A stretch of DNA of 29,167 nt from a virus: positions 1 to 29,167 of IMG/VR virus record IMGVR_UViG_3300037572_000230; one strand, 5' to 3'. Within the stretch, counting starts at the first letter, position 1, and each line of letters opens with the position of its first letter. Of this stretch, positions 1-7,011 are shown in pieces. Position numbers and translations under genes: made by a program. The notes beneath the pieces were generated by a model that was not told the DNA's origin, did not search any database, and was given only the letters and a program-made list of their open reading frames with translations.

Positions 1-120
1 CCATTCTTCCCTCCCTTCTTTCCCCCGTTCTTCCCACCGTTCTTCCCTCCGTTCTTTCCCCCGTTCTTTCCCCCGTTCTTCCCACCCTTCTTCCCGCCTC
101 ACTTCCCGCCTCACTTCCCG
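1..120 (+). repeat. 12-bp tandem repeat, ten copies
   Basis: Ten consecutive 12-base units of the form ccN ttY ttY ccN fill 1-120. The last two units have cac in place of the first ttY. The array is strongly pyrimidine-biased on the + strand. Unit length is a multiple of three, so copy-number change would keep the reading frame of the protein it encodes. The array continues past the left edge of the window. Confidence 0.9.
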
Positions 121-138
121 CCAGCGTTCACGAAGTAG
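1..138 (+). CDS. C-terminal end of a Pro/Phe-repeat protein (partial)
   Basis: The frame starting at base 1 is open from the window edge to a TAG at 136-138. It encodes eight copies of Pro-Phe-Phe-Pro, two of Pro-His-Phe-Pro, and a Pro-Ala-Phe-Thr-Lys tail. Codon third positions vary among copies (cca, cct, ccc, ccg; ttc, ttt) while the residues stay constant, which suggests selection on the protein. The GGKN frame of the opposite strand is broken by two TGA codons. Another opposite-strand frame is open but low in complexity and has no good start, so the + reading is preferred. The N-terminus and function lie outside the window. It directly precedes the oxygenase operon on the same strand. 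A proline-rich tail could be a structural extension or a substrate of the hydroxylases that follow, which is inference. Confidence 0.55.
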   Translation, partial: PFFPPFFPPFFPPFFPPFFPPFFPPFFPPFFPPHFPPHFPPAFTK

Positions 139-145
139 GTACACT
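139..145 (+). promoter_or_regulatory. Leaderless-type -10 box (GTACACT) for the oxygenase operon
   Basis: TACACT at 140-145, preceded by G, ends exactly six bases before the GTG at 152, so a transcript starting the usual distance after a -10 box would begin at the start codon. The same heptamer pattern and spacing recurs at 8604 (-), 9691, 21463, 26385 and 29147. No convincing -35 box is visible 17 bases upstream. The only Shine-Dalgarno-like sequence (gaggg, 147-151) touches the start codon, too close to work well. Confidence 0.6.
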
Positions 146-151
146 TGAGGG

Positions 152-775
152 GTGGAAGCCTCTCTCGTAGAACCAGGTCATTTCGGAGCGTCGACTGACA
201 GCATCACCATCCTGGAGGACTTCGTTTCACCCCTGGACCTGGAGCACATGAGCGTGTTCCTGCCGCACATCTCCGAATGGGACAACCCGAGGGAAACCGA
301 GTACGACGAGAACGGTGTCTGCATCTACGACGCTTCGTACTGGTGGGACCGCATGTGCTCTGGGCCGATCATCCAGAGGATCAACCCCTTCGTGTATCAG
401 ATGATCGAGAAGTACATCGACAAGATGCAGCGCCACCTGGAGGCCAAGCACAACGTCACCCTCACCTGCCGGCCCCCGGTGCTCGTCCGTTGGCTCCCAG
501 GTTGTGAACAGTCGCCGCACGCCGATAAGCAACTCAACGACGGCAGCCCGAACCCGTTCCCGACCTACGACCTGAACTCGATCATCTACTGGAACGAGGA
601 CTTCACGGGCGGACAGTTCCATTACCCCGGCTACGACATCGAACTGCCCATCAAGAGCGGTTTAGCGGTCGCTCACCCTGGGGACGTTCACTATCTTCAT
701 GGCGTCAAGCCGGTGGAGACAGGTGTACGCTGGACGACACCGTCGTTCTACACGATCACTTCGTTGGGAGATTGA
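152..775 (+). CDS. Prolyl-4-hydroxylase-like 2OG-Fe(II) oxygenase
   Basis: This 207-residue protein is predicted to couple 2-oxoglutarate decarboxylation to hydroxylation of a peptide or other substrate in the cytoplasm. The double-stranded beta-helix signature is readable: His123-x-Asp125 (PHADKQ) as the first two iron ligands, a hydrophobic strand with a Gly-Gly turn near 153, distal His183 and 2OG-binding Arg193 (HGVKPVETGVRW). GTG at 152 is the only possible start, since an in-frame TGA lies at 146-148 and the next ATG falls well inside the fold. It is the first gene of a nine-gene operon, one base from the next gene. The family is well supported; the substrate cannot be read from the sequence. 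Confidence 0.88.
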   Translation: MEASLVEPGHFGASTDSITILEDFVSPLDLEHMSVFLPHISEWDNPRETEYDENGVCIYDASYWWDRMCSGPIIQRINPFVYQMIEKYIDKMQRHLEAKHNVTLTCRPPVLVRWLPGCEQSPHADKQLNDGSPNPFPTYDLNSIIYWNEDFTGGQFHYPGYDIELPIKSGLAVAHPGDVHYLHGVKPVETGVRWTTPSFYTITSLGD

Positions 776-776
776 A

Positions 777-1478
777 ATGGATGTTGCCGGCCACCTGGGA
801 AACAAGTTCTCGGGGATCATGCTGTACAAGAACGTGTGGCCCGAGGACTCCAACTTCGTCGAGCGCCTGGAAGCAGCCATCGGGGGCTCTGACAACGAGT
901 GGTTCCAGTGGCAGTCGGCACGGGTTGGGGACCACGAAGAGATGCTCGACTACCGCGACTGTTCAGACTTCAAGGTCGCAGAGTCGATGCTTGAGACTGT
1001 CCCAGCCGAGTTTGAGGACATTGTCCCCCTCTACCAAGAGGTCATGGAAGGGGTACGGGAGTGCGTCAAGCACTATTCGGGTCTTTACAACCTGACCCTG
1101 GATTACGAGGAAGCCACCAACTTCGTCAAGTACGAGGTGGACCAGCATTTCGCTATCCACCCTGACCACGGGTTCTCATACTCGTGTGTCGTGTCAGCGA
1201 TCGGGTACCTGAACGGCGGGTATGAGGGCGGTCAGTATCGGATGCCCTACCAGGACTTCGACTTCACTCCAGAAGCCGGCGATGTCATTATTCACCCGTC
1301 GACGTTCATCTACGCCCACGCCTCCTTGCCGATTATCGAGGGCACGAAGTATTCTGCTGTCACGATGTATGACTACAACGACCGCAATCATCTAAACCAC
1401 CAGGCCCAGGCCGATCCGTATGCCCAGGCGCAGGCCATTGGTGAAACGGTTGGCCAGGTAACCACCATCAGCGACTGA
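777..1478 (+). CDS. Prolyl-4-hydroxylase-like 2OG-Fe(II) oxygenase
   Basis: From ATG 777 the protein has 233 residues. The frame is open further upstream to 699, but 777 has a Shine-Dalgarno sequence (gggag, 766-770) and starts just after the previous stop. Iron ligands are His128-x-Asp130 (IHPDHG) and His181. The 2OG carboxylate contact appears to be Lys191 (IIEGTKYSAV), as in classical prolyl 4-hydroxylases, whereas the other four P4H-like proteins here have Arg. A Gly-Gly-x5-GG strand turn (147-152) is typical. The C-terminal 40 residues are Gln/Ala-rich and poorly conserved in character. The protein is divergent from its neighbours, so this looks like a separate lineage rather than a recent duplicate. 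Substrate unknown. Confidence 0.85.
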   Translation: MDVAGHLGNKFSGIMLYKNVWPEDSNFVERLEAAIGGSDNEWFQWQSARVGDHEEMLDYRDCSDFKVAESMLETVPAEFEDIVPLYQEVMEGVRECVKHYSGLYNLTLDYEEATNFVKYEVDQHFAIHPDHGFSYSCVVSAIGYLNGGYEGGQYRMPYQDFDFTPEAGDVIIHPSTFIYAHASLPIIEGTKYSAVTMYDYNDRNHLNHQAQADPYAQAQAIGETVGQVTTISD

Positions 1479-2725
1479 TGAACCGTTCGTGGTATCCGGC
1501 GGTCAGGGAGGGGTATGACTTTGACGCCATCATGGAGACGCTTCCTGAGTGGAACAGCGACTACCAGGATGTTGGGTTAGTCGCTTTCAAGGGGGCCGAC
1601 TTGACGAGTGCCCAACTCGTTGAGGTGTTCAAGGGGGTCGGAGAACTCAATGGGTTTGGCCACTCAGGGTCTGCTGACCATACGTCCAAAGAGTTGCCCG
1701 ACTTCTCCACGGCGAAAGGCCACGGTGACTGGTCGGAAGGCGCCCAGTTGTATTACGACACGCATCACAACACGATGGGCGCCAACGCGCACACCGGCCA
1801 TTCGCCGGTTGATGCCACGACTCCAATAGCCATCCAGTTCCACTTGGAGAACAGCCACCGTGTCTGGCCGCAACTAGCGGCAGGGTGGACGATGCCTTTC
1901 AAGACCTGCCCCCCGCAAGAGGGGCGAACAGGGTTTCTCGACTGCCAGACGATCTTCAAGCAGTTCCCGACGGCTATCCAGGAGACTCTCCTGACGTTGC
2001 CGACCATCATCGAATACCCAAGTGCCGAGGAGGCTGTGCTGGAGGAGGGCAGCAACGACCTTTTGCCCTCCGTAGTGTTCACGGCTTTGATGAGAGAGTC
2101 CTGCACAGAGTTGGGCGACTGGGCATTCGATGGCAACGGTTACACCTGCGAAGTCCGCTCTGCGGCGTTACCGCACCCCGTCACTGGCGTCCCTGTCCTT
2201 CGCACTATGCCGTTTTCGGTACGCCAGGGGGCTCTCCACGAAGAGGACGAAGCCGAGTGGGCTGAGGCTCGCGTGTGGATCAGAAGGGCCTTCGACATGG
2301 AGTCACACACCCACGTGGAGGGCGGTGTCGAAACGACCTATGTCGGCCATCAAAACTGCCTGGTCTGTGGGTGGGATCGGGACCACCGTAGGGACGTTGA
2401 GGAAAACTTTGGGAATCTACAGAACCTTGTTTGGTGGGAGTGGGACACAACAGACTTCCTCATGGCCGACCTGTTCAGAATGGCCCACGGCGTATCAGCG
2501 TTCCCTGGGGGGACACGGACGTTGCGTGGCATCTTCGGCTACGACTTGGCTGTCGATTGGGACAACTTCTCAATATCTGCCCCGTCTATTGCATCCCCCA
2601 ACGAGGAGTATCCGTTGCCTGTGAAGGGGAAGGGTGCTGTCTTTGAGAACAACGACCCTACGCTCGCCGAAGACCTCCGGGGTCCAGCGCCCACAGGCAA
2701 CCTGGCATTTGAGTATGGCTCGTGA
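1478..2725 (+). CDS. TauD/clavaminate-synthase-like 2OG oxygenase
   Basis: This 415-residue protein is larger than typical TauD (about 280). Iron ligands read as His122-x-Glu124 (FHLENSH), the HxE variant known from clavaminate synthase, and His337 (MAHG). Arg347 and Arg350 follow at +10 and +13, where TauD has 2OG-binding arginines at about +11 and +15. The TauD hallmark HPVTG is present at 233-237. Extra length lies in the region 255-330, which includes Cys-x-x-Cys at 294-297. The start ATG overlaps the previous stop as TGATG without a Shine-Dalgarno sequence, so translation is probably coupled. TauD-fold enzymes act on small molecules such as sulfonates, amino acids or carnitine precursors. 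The substrate here cannot be assigned. Confidence 0.82.
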   Translation: MNRSWYPAVREGYDFDAIMETLPEWNSDYQDVGLVAFKGADLTSAQLVEVFKGVGELNGFGHSGSADHTSKELPDFSTAKGHGDWSEGAQLYYDTHHNTMGANAHTGHSPVDATTPIAIQFHLENSHRVWPQLAAGWTMPFKTCPPQEGRTGFLDCQTIFKQFPTAIQETLLTLPTIIEYPSAEEAVLEEGSNDLLPSVVFTALMRESCTELGDWAFDGNGYTCEVRSAALPHPVTGVPVLRTMPFSVRQGALHEEDEAEWAEARVWIRRAFDMESHTHVEGGVETTYVGHQNCLVCGWDRDHRRDVEENFGNLQNLVWWEWDTTDFLMADLFRMAHGVSAFPGGTRTLRGIFGYDLAVDWDNFSISAPSIASPNEEYPLPVKGKGAVFENNDPTLAEDLRGPAPTGNLAFEYGS

Positions 2726-3438
2726 AGGTGACTCTCACTAAGAGCCATCAGAACCCGCCCGAGATCAGGCAGTGCCGTCCTCGCCGCGACTGGATGGATG
2801 GCACTTATCGAAAGCACGCCTACAAGTGCCTGCCGATGACAGCAGCGAACACTTACGGGTGGGAACTGGTGTTACCCCAGGAAGTGAAAGTCATCTGGGA
2901 CGGCGGTAACACTGTCCCCAGGGTTCTGTCAGGGGAGAAGATCACCTGGGATACTGACGGCCACGAGTATGAACGTGACGTTGTTGTCCAGTCGATTATC
3001 GGGATGGTGTCGTTTGCCACTGGGTGGGCGATAAATCCACCCGAGGGGTATTCCGTGTGGTTGTCGGGCGCCCCGAACCATTACATCAAGCATGCTCATC
3101 CGCTGACGGCGATGATGCCCGGTTGGTGGCCTGATGAGCCCAACATGAACTGGATTATCGACACTCCGAACGTGGAGATCACCTTCCCCGAGGGGATGCC
3201 GTTCATGTTCTTCCAGATCATCCCTGACCATGCTCTGGAGGATGTCAGGTTCCAGACGCGTGGCATGTGGGAAGAGGCCGCTTTGATGGAGCAGAGGTCC
3301 AACTACGGGAATGCTAAGGCCAAGAAGATGATTGACGAGCCGTGGACGTGGATGGGTGGTATCCGCACCGGCCTGGACGAGAAGGGCGAGCAGATAGGCC
3401 CCAAGCATGACGGTCACCCGGTGCTCGATGTCCCCTGA
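2722..3438 (+). CDS. DUF6065-like protein
   Basis: This 238-residue protein resembles the DUF6065 family as I recall it: an early PMTAANTYGWEL stretch (about 39-50), a central block ending in GYSVWLSGAPN, and a Trp-rich segment around MNWIIDTPNVEITFPEGMPF, ending with a Phe-Phe-Gln-Ile-Ile-Pro motif. The fold is probably an all-beta, cupin-like shape, but no metal-binding triad is obvious to me. The GTG start overlaps the previous stop by four bases (GTGA), a strong coupling arrangement. Its place inside a run of oxygenases suggests it serves the same pathway, for example substrate binding or delivery. That is inference from position only. Confidence 0.65.
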   Translation: MKVTLTKSHQNPPEIRQCRPRRDWMDGTYRKHAYKCLPMTAANTYGWELVLPQEVKVIWDGGNTVPRVLSGEKITWDTDGHEYERDVVVQSIIGMVSFATGWAINPPEGYSVWLSGAPNHYIKHAHPLTAMMPGWWPDEPNMNWIIDTPNVEITFPEGMPFMFFQIIPDHALEDVRFQTRGMWEEAALMEQRSNYGNAKAKKMIDEPWTWMGGIRTGLDEKGEQIGPKHDGHPVLDVP

Positions 3439-3631
3439 GTGGACTTTGTTGGCCGCCGTGACAGCCTTTTACGCTTTCCAGGAGGGGCCGTGTTACAGCG
3501 TCCGCCAGCCTCGGGTCGGCTTGTATTACGAGCAGTTCTTTAGGAACGGAATAGCATGGGACATCAGTGCCCCGTTCAACCGGTCTAGGGGACCGATGAG
3601 CCAGGATTGGACAATCCATGAAGATCATTGA
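3428..3631 (+). CDS. Small unknown protein in the oxygenase operon
   Basis: From ATG 3428 it encodes 67 residues. The frame is open from 3407, but that would lengthen the overlap with the DUF6065-like gene. It overlaps the next gene by 14 bases. The sequence is aromatic-rich with a central GPCYSVRQPRVGLYYEQFF stretch and no signal peptide or membrane helix that I can see. No family is recognised. Evidence that it is real: it fills the only gap in an otherwise gapless operon, and the reading frame there does not belong to a neighbour. Confidence 0.55.
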   Translation: MSPEWTLLAAVTAFYAFQEGPCYSVRQPRVGLYYEQFFRNGIAWDISAPFNRSRGPMSQDWTIHEDH

Positions 3632-4592
3632 ACTCGACGACACGCTGGAACAGGTCAAAGCCGACCCAGAGCACTATCGGGAACTGTTCTTCGAGAACAA
3701 GGTGCTGGTATTCAAGAACCTGGGCCCAGGTGCTCTGGCTTCTTTCTCAAAGGCGATCACGGGGTACGCCCCGTCCACAATGGGGCAGGGTGCCAATGTG
3801 GGCAGCGGTCACAGCCAGTTCCTCGGCGGGCATTCCCATTACCAAACAGGTGAAGACCACAAGGTCCGTTTCGAGCAGTTCTGGACTGGGGACGGGACTG
3901 GCGGCGAAGAGCCAGACAACGAGCCTCGGGTGTACACCGCTCAAACCGAAGAAGGCGAGTTCTACGAGATGGAACCAGTGCGTTCCACGTTCATGTTCTG
4001 GCATTTGGAGGACGCCTACAAGGAGTTCCCACCCACGGCCATCGTCATGTCGTTCGCCACGTTTACAGCCCATCCGGGCACGGGGGGCTCCGGGTTTGTT
4101 GACATGGCAGAGGCTTACGAAGCGATGAGGCCAGAGTGGCAACACGGCCTACGTGAAGCCACTAAGGCGGCGGTTCAGGTCCCATTCATGCCTGATGGTG
4201 TTGTCCAATACCCTCATAAGATCGTTAGCCGGCATTGGCACACCGGCGAGTCATTTCTGCCGCTCCAGGGGCATTGGCGGGACTGCGAGGAACTGCCGTA
4301 CAGCATCGACATCGACACCTGTGATGGGCTAACCGAAGAGGACCTGCTCGACATCAACGAATGGGTGTACCAGTTCCAGGTCAGCCCCGAGAACCAGCAC
4401 TGGGTCGATCACGAAGAGGGTGATCTCGTCATGTACGACGGCCAGTCGCTGTCTTACGCCATCGGCGCCGGCTTCTCCCACGGGGAACGTGTGTTCGATC
4501 GGGTGTCGTATCATGAAGGGGAACCGTCTGTGCGGTTACCACCGAGGCATTCTTCTTATACCGTTCCCGAGGGGCACGTTTACCATGGCTGA
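3618..4592 (+). CDS. TauD-like 2OG oxygenase with altered distal ligand
   Basis: This 324-residue protein aligns by eye with TauD over the first ligand pair, His129-x-Glu131 in FWHLEDAYKEFPP, and over the GGSGFVDMAEAYEAM stretch (156-170), which matches the TauD 'GG..lw....AYeaL' segment. In the C-terminal block GDLVMYDGQSLSY, the position of the third iron ligand is Tyr280 rather than His, while Arg291 and Arg295 sit at +11 and +15, the TauD spacing for 2OG binding. His288 lies eight residues on and might substitute. The protein may therefore bind iron differently, act with altered chemistry, or be inactive. It starts 14 bases inside the previous gene and ends 8 bases inside the next. Confidence 0.8.
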   Translation: MKIIELDDTLEQVKADPEHYRELFFENKVLVFKNLGPGALASFSKAITGYAPSTMGQGANVGSGHSQFLGGHSHYQTGEDHKVRFEQFWTGDGTGGEEPDNEPRVYTAQTEEGEFYEMEPVRSTFMFWHLEDAYKEFPPTAIVMSFATFTAHPGTGGSGFVDMAEAYEAMRPEWQHGLREATKAAVQVPFMPDGVVQYPHKIVSRHWHTGESFLPLQGHWRDCEELPYSIDIDTCDGLTEEDLLDINEWVYQFQVSPENQHWVDHEEGDLVMYDGQSLSYAIGAGFSHGERVFDRVSYHEGEPSVRLPPRHSSYTVPEGHVYHG

Positions 4593-5475
4593 CATCGAAC
4601 ATCTCCCGATGGGGCTGGCCATCATCAGGGACGCCATGGAAATACCTGATTGGCTCCATGGAGAAATCCTCGAAAGAAGCCAACGAGAGTTCGACATCCA
4701 ATACCAGGTTGCTGACGATGGGACCGTTTACCAGCGAGGGAACGACAACCCGAACTCGAATGAGTTCCGCTCGTTGGAACACCAATCAACGGTTCCGACA
4801 CGCTTCCAGCCACATGACGAACGGGTCGAATCGTCGGGGAGGTGGAAGGAGTTTTGGCGGGAAGCATGCGATGCCCAATACCAGGGTCTTCTCACCTACT
4901 GCGAGGAGTACACCATGCTGCTGTCGCAGATTTGGTGGTCCAACAGGGGCCACGTCCTTTGCTACGGCAGGGGTGGCTTCCTGGGCGGACACCACGACAA
5001 CGACATCGGGTACTCCTACGAAACGAGAGACGATGTCATTGGGTTTGCGGAAGCGGCGACCAGGAATGTCGTTTCGACAACACTCCATCTGTGCGATACC
5101 GACGGCGGGAATCTTGTCTTTCCGTATGTCGGTGAAGAGATCGAAACGAAGGCAGGGGATTTACTGATCTTCCCCGCCAACTACATCGGTGCCCATTGGG
5201 TGACAACGATCAAATCGGGGCACAGGATGTCGTATCTCACCTGGTATGGGCAGGGGTCTTCTCTCGGGTTGAACGCTGGTACTGACAAGCCCCATGTCAT
5301 CCACAACGAGGACCGTCTGGACGCCAACCAGTTCGTCTGGTGTGAATCACCCGTTGAAGACTTCATGGAGCACTCTGGGTGGTCCCATGAACAGATGAAA
5401 GCGGCCTTCCCGTCGTTCGACTCACGAGGGACGCCAGAGTTTTGGCAAGGCCCCACTGACGACAACCCGTACTAA
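4585..5475 (+). CDS. Prolyl-4-hydroxylase-like 2OG-Fe(II) oxygenase
   Basis: ATG 4585 gives 296 residues and has a Shine-Dalgarno sequence (gagggg, 4569-4574). The open frame reaches back to 4420 but that part overlaps the upstream gene and is out-of-frame shadow. Ligands: His136-x-Asp138 (LGGHHDND), His204 (IGAHWV), with Arg214 for 2OG (SGHRMSYLTWYGQG). The C-terminal 75 residues after the fold form a tail rich in Trp and acidic residues, not seen in the smaller paralogs. It shares with the next two genes the pattern ATRNVVS, FP-x-NYigaH and RysYL, and so belongs to a tandem paralog trio. Substrate unknown; a peptide is likely for this subfamily. Confidence 0.87.
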   Translation: MADIEHLPMGLAIIRDAMEIPDWLHGEILERSQREFDIQYQVADDGTVYQRGNDNPNSNEFRSLEHQSTVPTRFQPHDERVESSGRWKEFWREACDAQYQGLLTYCEEYTMLLSQIWWSNRGHVLCYGRGGFLGGHHDNDIGYSYETRDDVIGFAEAATRNVVSTTLHLCDTDGGNLVFPYVGEEIETKAGDLLIFPANYIGAHWVTTIKSGHRMSYLTWYGQGSSLGLNAGTDKPHVIHNEDRLDANQFVWCESPVEDFMEHSGWSHEQMKAAFPSFDSRGTPEFWQGPTDDNPY

Positions 5476-6269
5476 TGAAGAACCTGGGGAGCGGGGTAGT
5501 CCTCTTCGAGGACAGATTCACGCTTGACTGGGGGTGGATGCGTGCATTCTGCAAAGAGACGCTCGCCAGCGAACGCGACGACATGTACACGCCAGGTGTT
5601 GACCACATCACTGGCGTAGACGGCTACATCAACAAGTCCGGCTACTTCTTCGGTGAGGACGAGGTCGATGTGATGCCGTGGCGGGGTTCTGCCGTCCACC
5701 AGGACACCAGGCAGGACGTTATCGACGCCCTAACCCTCATCGAGGAAGCCCGCGACGCCTGCTTTGCCGAATACTGCGACCTCTTCCCCCTGGTCCTCAA
5801 GTGTGTTTGGTGGAAGATCAAGTCCCACATTGTCGCCTACCCCCCTGGTTCCTTCCTGGGGATGCACTCAGACATCAGCACTGACTACAAGTACGGCCGG
5901 CCCGAGCCGATAGACCAGTTGGCGACCAGGAACGTCGTTTCCGTCGTCGCCTACCTCAACGACGGTGTCGATACCGAGGATGAACTCGACGGTACGAACT
6001 TCACTGATGGCCACCACAACTTCGCTTATCTGGACATCTCTTACAAGCCGAAGAAGGGCGACATCCTGTTCTTCCCGTCGAACTACATGGCCGCCCACGA
6101 GGTCCAGCCTGTTGGCGCTGGGATGCGGTACACCTACTTAGGGTGGTATTGCCAGGGGACCCCGAATAGTGCTGTTAGGGAGAACGTCGTTGACCCTGCT
6201 ATCAACCCTGAACTAGCGGAGTGGGCGACGAACGTCTACATCCAGGAGGGGCCTGGCAGTGGAGGTTGA
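5475..6269 (+). CDS. Prolyl-4-hydroxylase-like 2OG-Fe(II) oxygenase
   Basis: This 264-residue member of the paralog trio has iron ligands His131-x-Asp133 (LGMHSDIS) and His208 (AAHEVQPV), with Arg218 (GMRYTYLGWYCQG) for 2OG. A Lys-Lys-Gly-Asp-Ile strand (193-197) precedes the FFPSNYMAAH strand typical of P4H folds. ATG 5475 overlaps the preceding stop as TAATG, so translation is probably by re-initiation. A His-His pair at 180-181 lies in an insert between the core strands. Like its neighbours it has no export signal and should act inside the infected cell. Confidence 0.87.
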   Translation: MKNLGSGVVLFEDRFTLDWGWMRAFCKETLASERDDMYTPGVDHITGVDGYINKSGYFFGEDEVDVMPWRGSAVHQDTRQDVIDALTLIEEARDACFAEYCDLFPLVLKCVWWKIKSHIVAYPPGSFLGMHSDISTDYKYGRPEPIDQLATRNVVSVVAYLNDGVDTEDELDGTNFTDGHHNFAYLDISYKPKKGDILFFPSNYMAAHEVQPVGAGMRYTYLGWYCQGTPNSAVRENVVDPAINPELAEWATNVYIQEGPGSGG

Positions 6270-7011
6270 GGAGTGCGGAGGGGGTGTTGTCGCCTTCCAC
6301 AACGTCGTGGACATTGACAGGGAGTTCCTGGCGGGCTGGATAGCGAAGCGCAGGGAGACAGAGCCGCCACAGTTCACCGACAACGGAGACGGCACCTACA
6401 CAAACCTCGGTGGGTACACCATCGACGCCGACCAGGCGCTGAGTCAACCCGGCCGGCTGGTCCAGATTTGGGATGACGACCCCGAGTTCGCTCAAACCCT
6501 CAGCGATGCGCTTTTGGAATGCGTAAAGGGTTACATGTACATTTACCCGGCGGCCAGGCAGGCCGTGTGGGCACGGATGCCGGCTCACGTGGTCACCTAC
6601 ACGGAGGGGCAGAGCATCGGTGAGCACACCGACACCAGCGTCGAGGTCTCAGATGTCAAATACTGGGAAGGGGAGATACCCAAAGCGACGATCTCCAGCC
6701 TCAATGTCATCAGCGGGTCTCTGCTTCTAAACGACGACTTTGAGGGAGGCGAAATGCGATTCAGGCACGCCGCCAAGCAGCCCTTGATGAAGGCTGGGAG
6801 CGCGGTCTTGTATCCGTCTAACTACATTGGGATGCACGAAGTAAGGCCGGTAACGAAGGGGGAGAGGTATTCCTATCTCCAGTTCGTTGGCACAGGCCCG
6901 CTGACACCCAGCGAGATCGAAACCTACAAGCAGTGGGATCGTGAGGGCAAAAGCGTGTGGCTTCCCCCTGACATCCTCTACGAAAGAACTCCTAGGCGTC
7001 CTTACGGATGA
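6259..7011 (+). CDS. Prolyl-4-hydroxylase-like 2OG-Fe(II) oxygenase
   Basis: This 250-residue protein, third of the paralog trio and last gene of the operon, starts at GTG 6259 with a strong Shine-Dalgarno sequence (aggagggg, 6244-6251). Ligands: His123-x-Asp125 (GEHTDTS), His193 (GMHEVRPV) and Arg203 (GERYSYLQFV). A Gly-Gly turn (163-164, FEGGEMRF) lies between. It overlaps the previous gene by 11 bases, and its 3' end overlaps the convergent methyltransferase-like gene by 20 bases, so no terminator fits between the two opposing units. Confidence 0.87.
   Translation: MEVEECGGGVVAFHNVVDIDREFLAGWIAKRRETEPPQFTDNGDGTYTNLGGYTIDADQALSQPGRLVQIWDDDPEFAQTLSDALLECVKGYMYIYPAARQAVWARMPAHVVTYTEGQSIGEHTDTSVEVSDVKYWEGEIPKATISSLNVISGSLLLNDDFEGGEMRFRHAAKQPLMKAGSAVLYPSNYIGMHEVRPVTKGERYSYLQFVGTGPLTPSEIETYKQWDREGKSVWLPPDILYERTPRRPYG

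Noticed and set aside
1-126. Minus-strand Gly-Gly-Lys-Asn repeat protein in the 12-bp repeats
   Set aside because: That frame contains two TGA stops inside the repeats and has no start codon, whereas the + frame is open to a stop just before the next gene.
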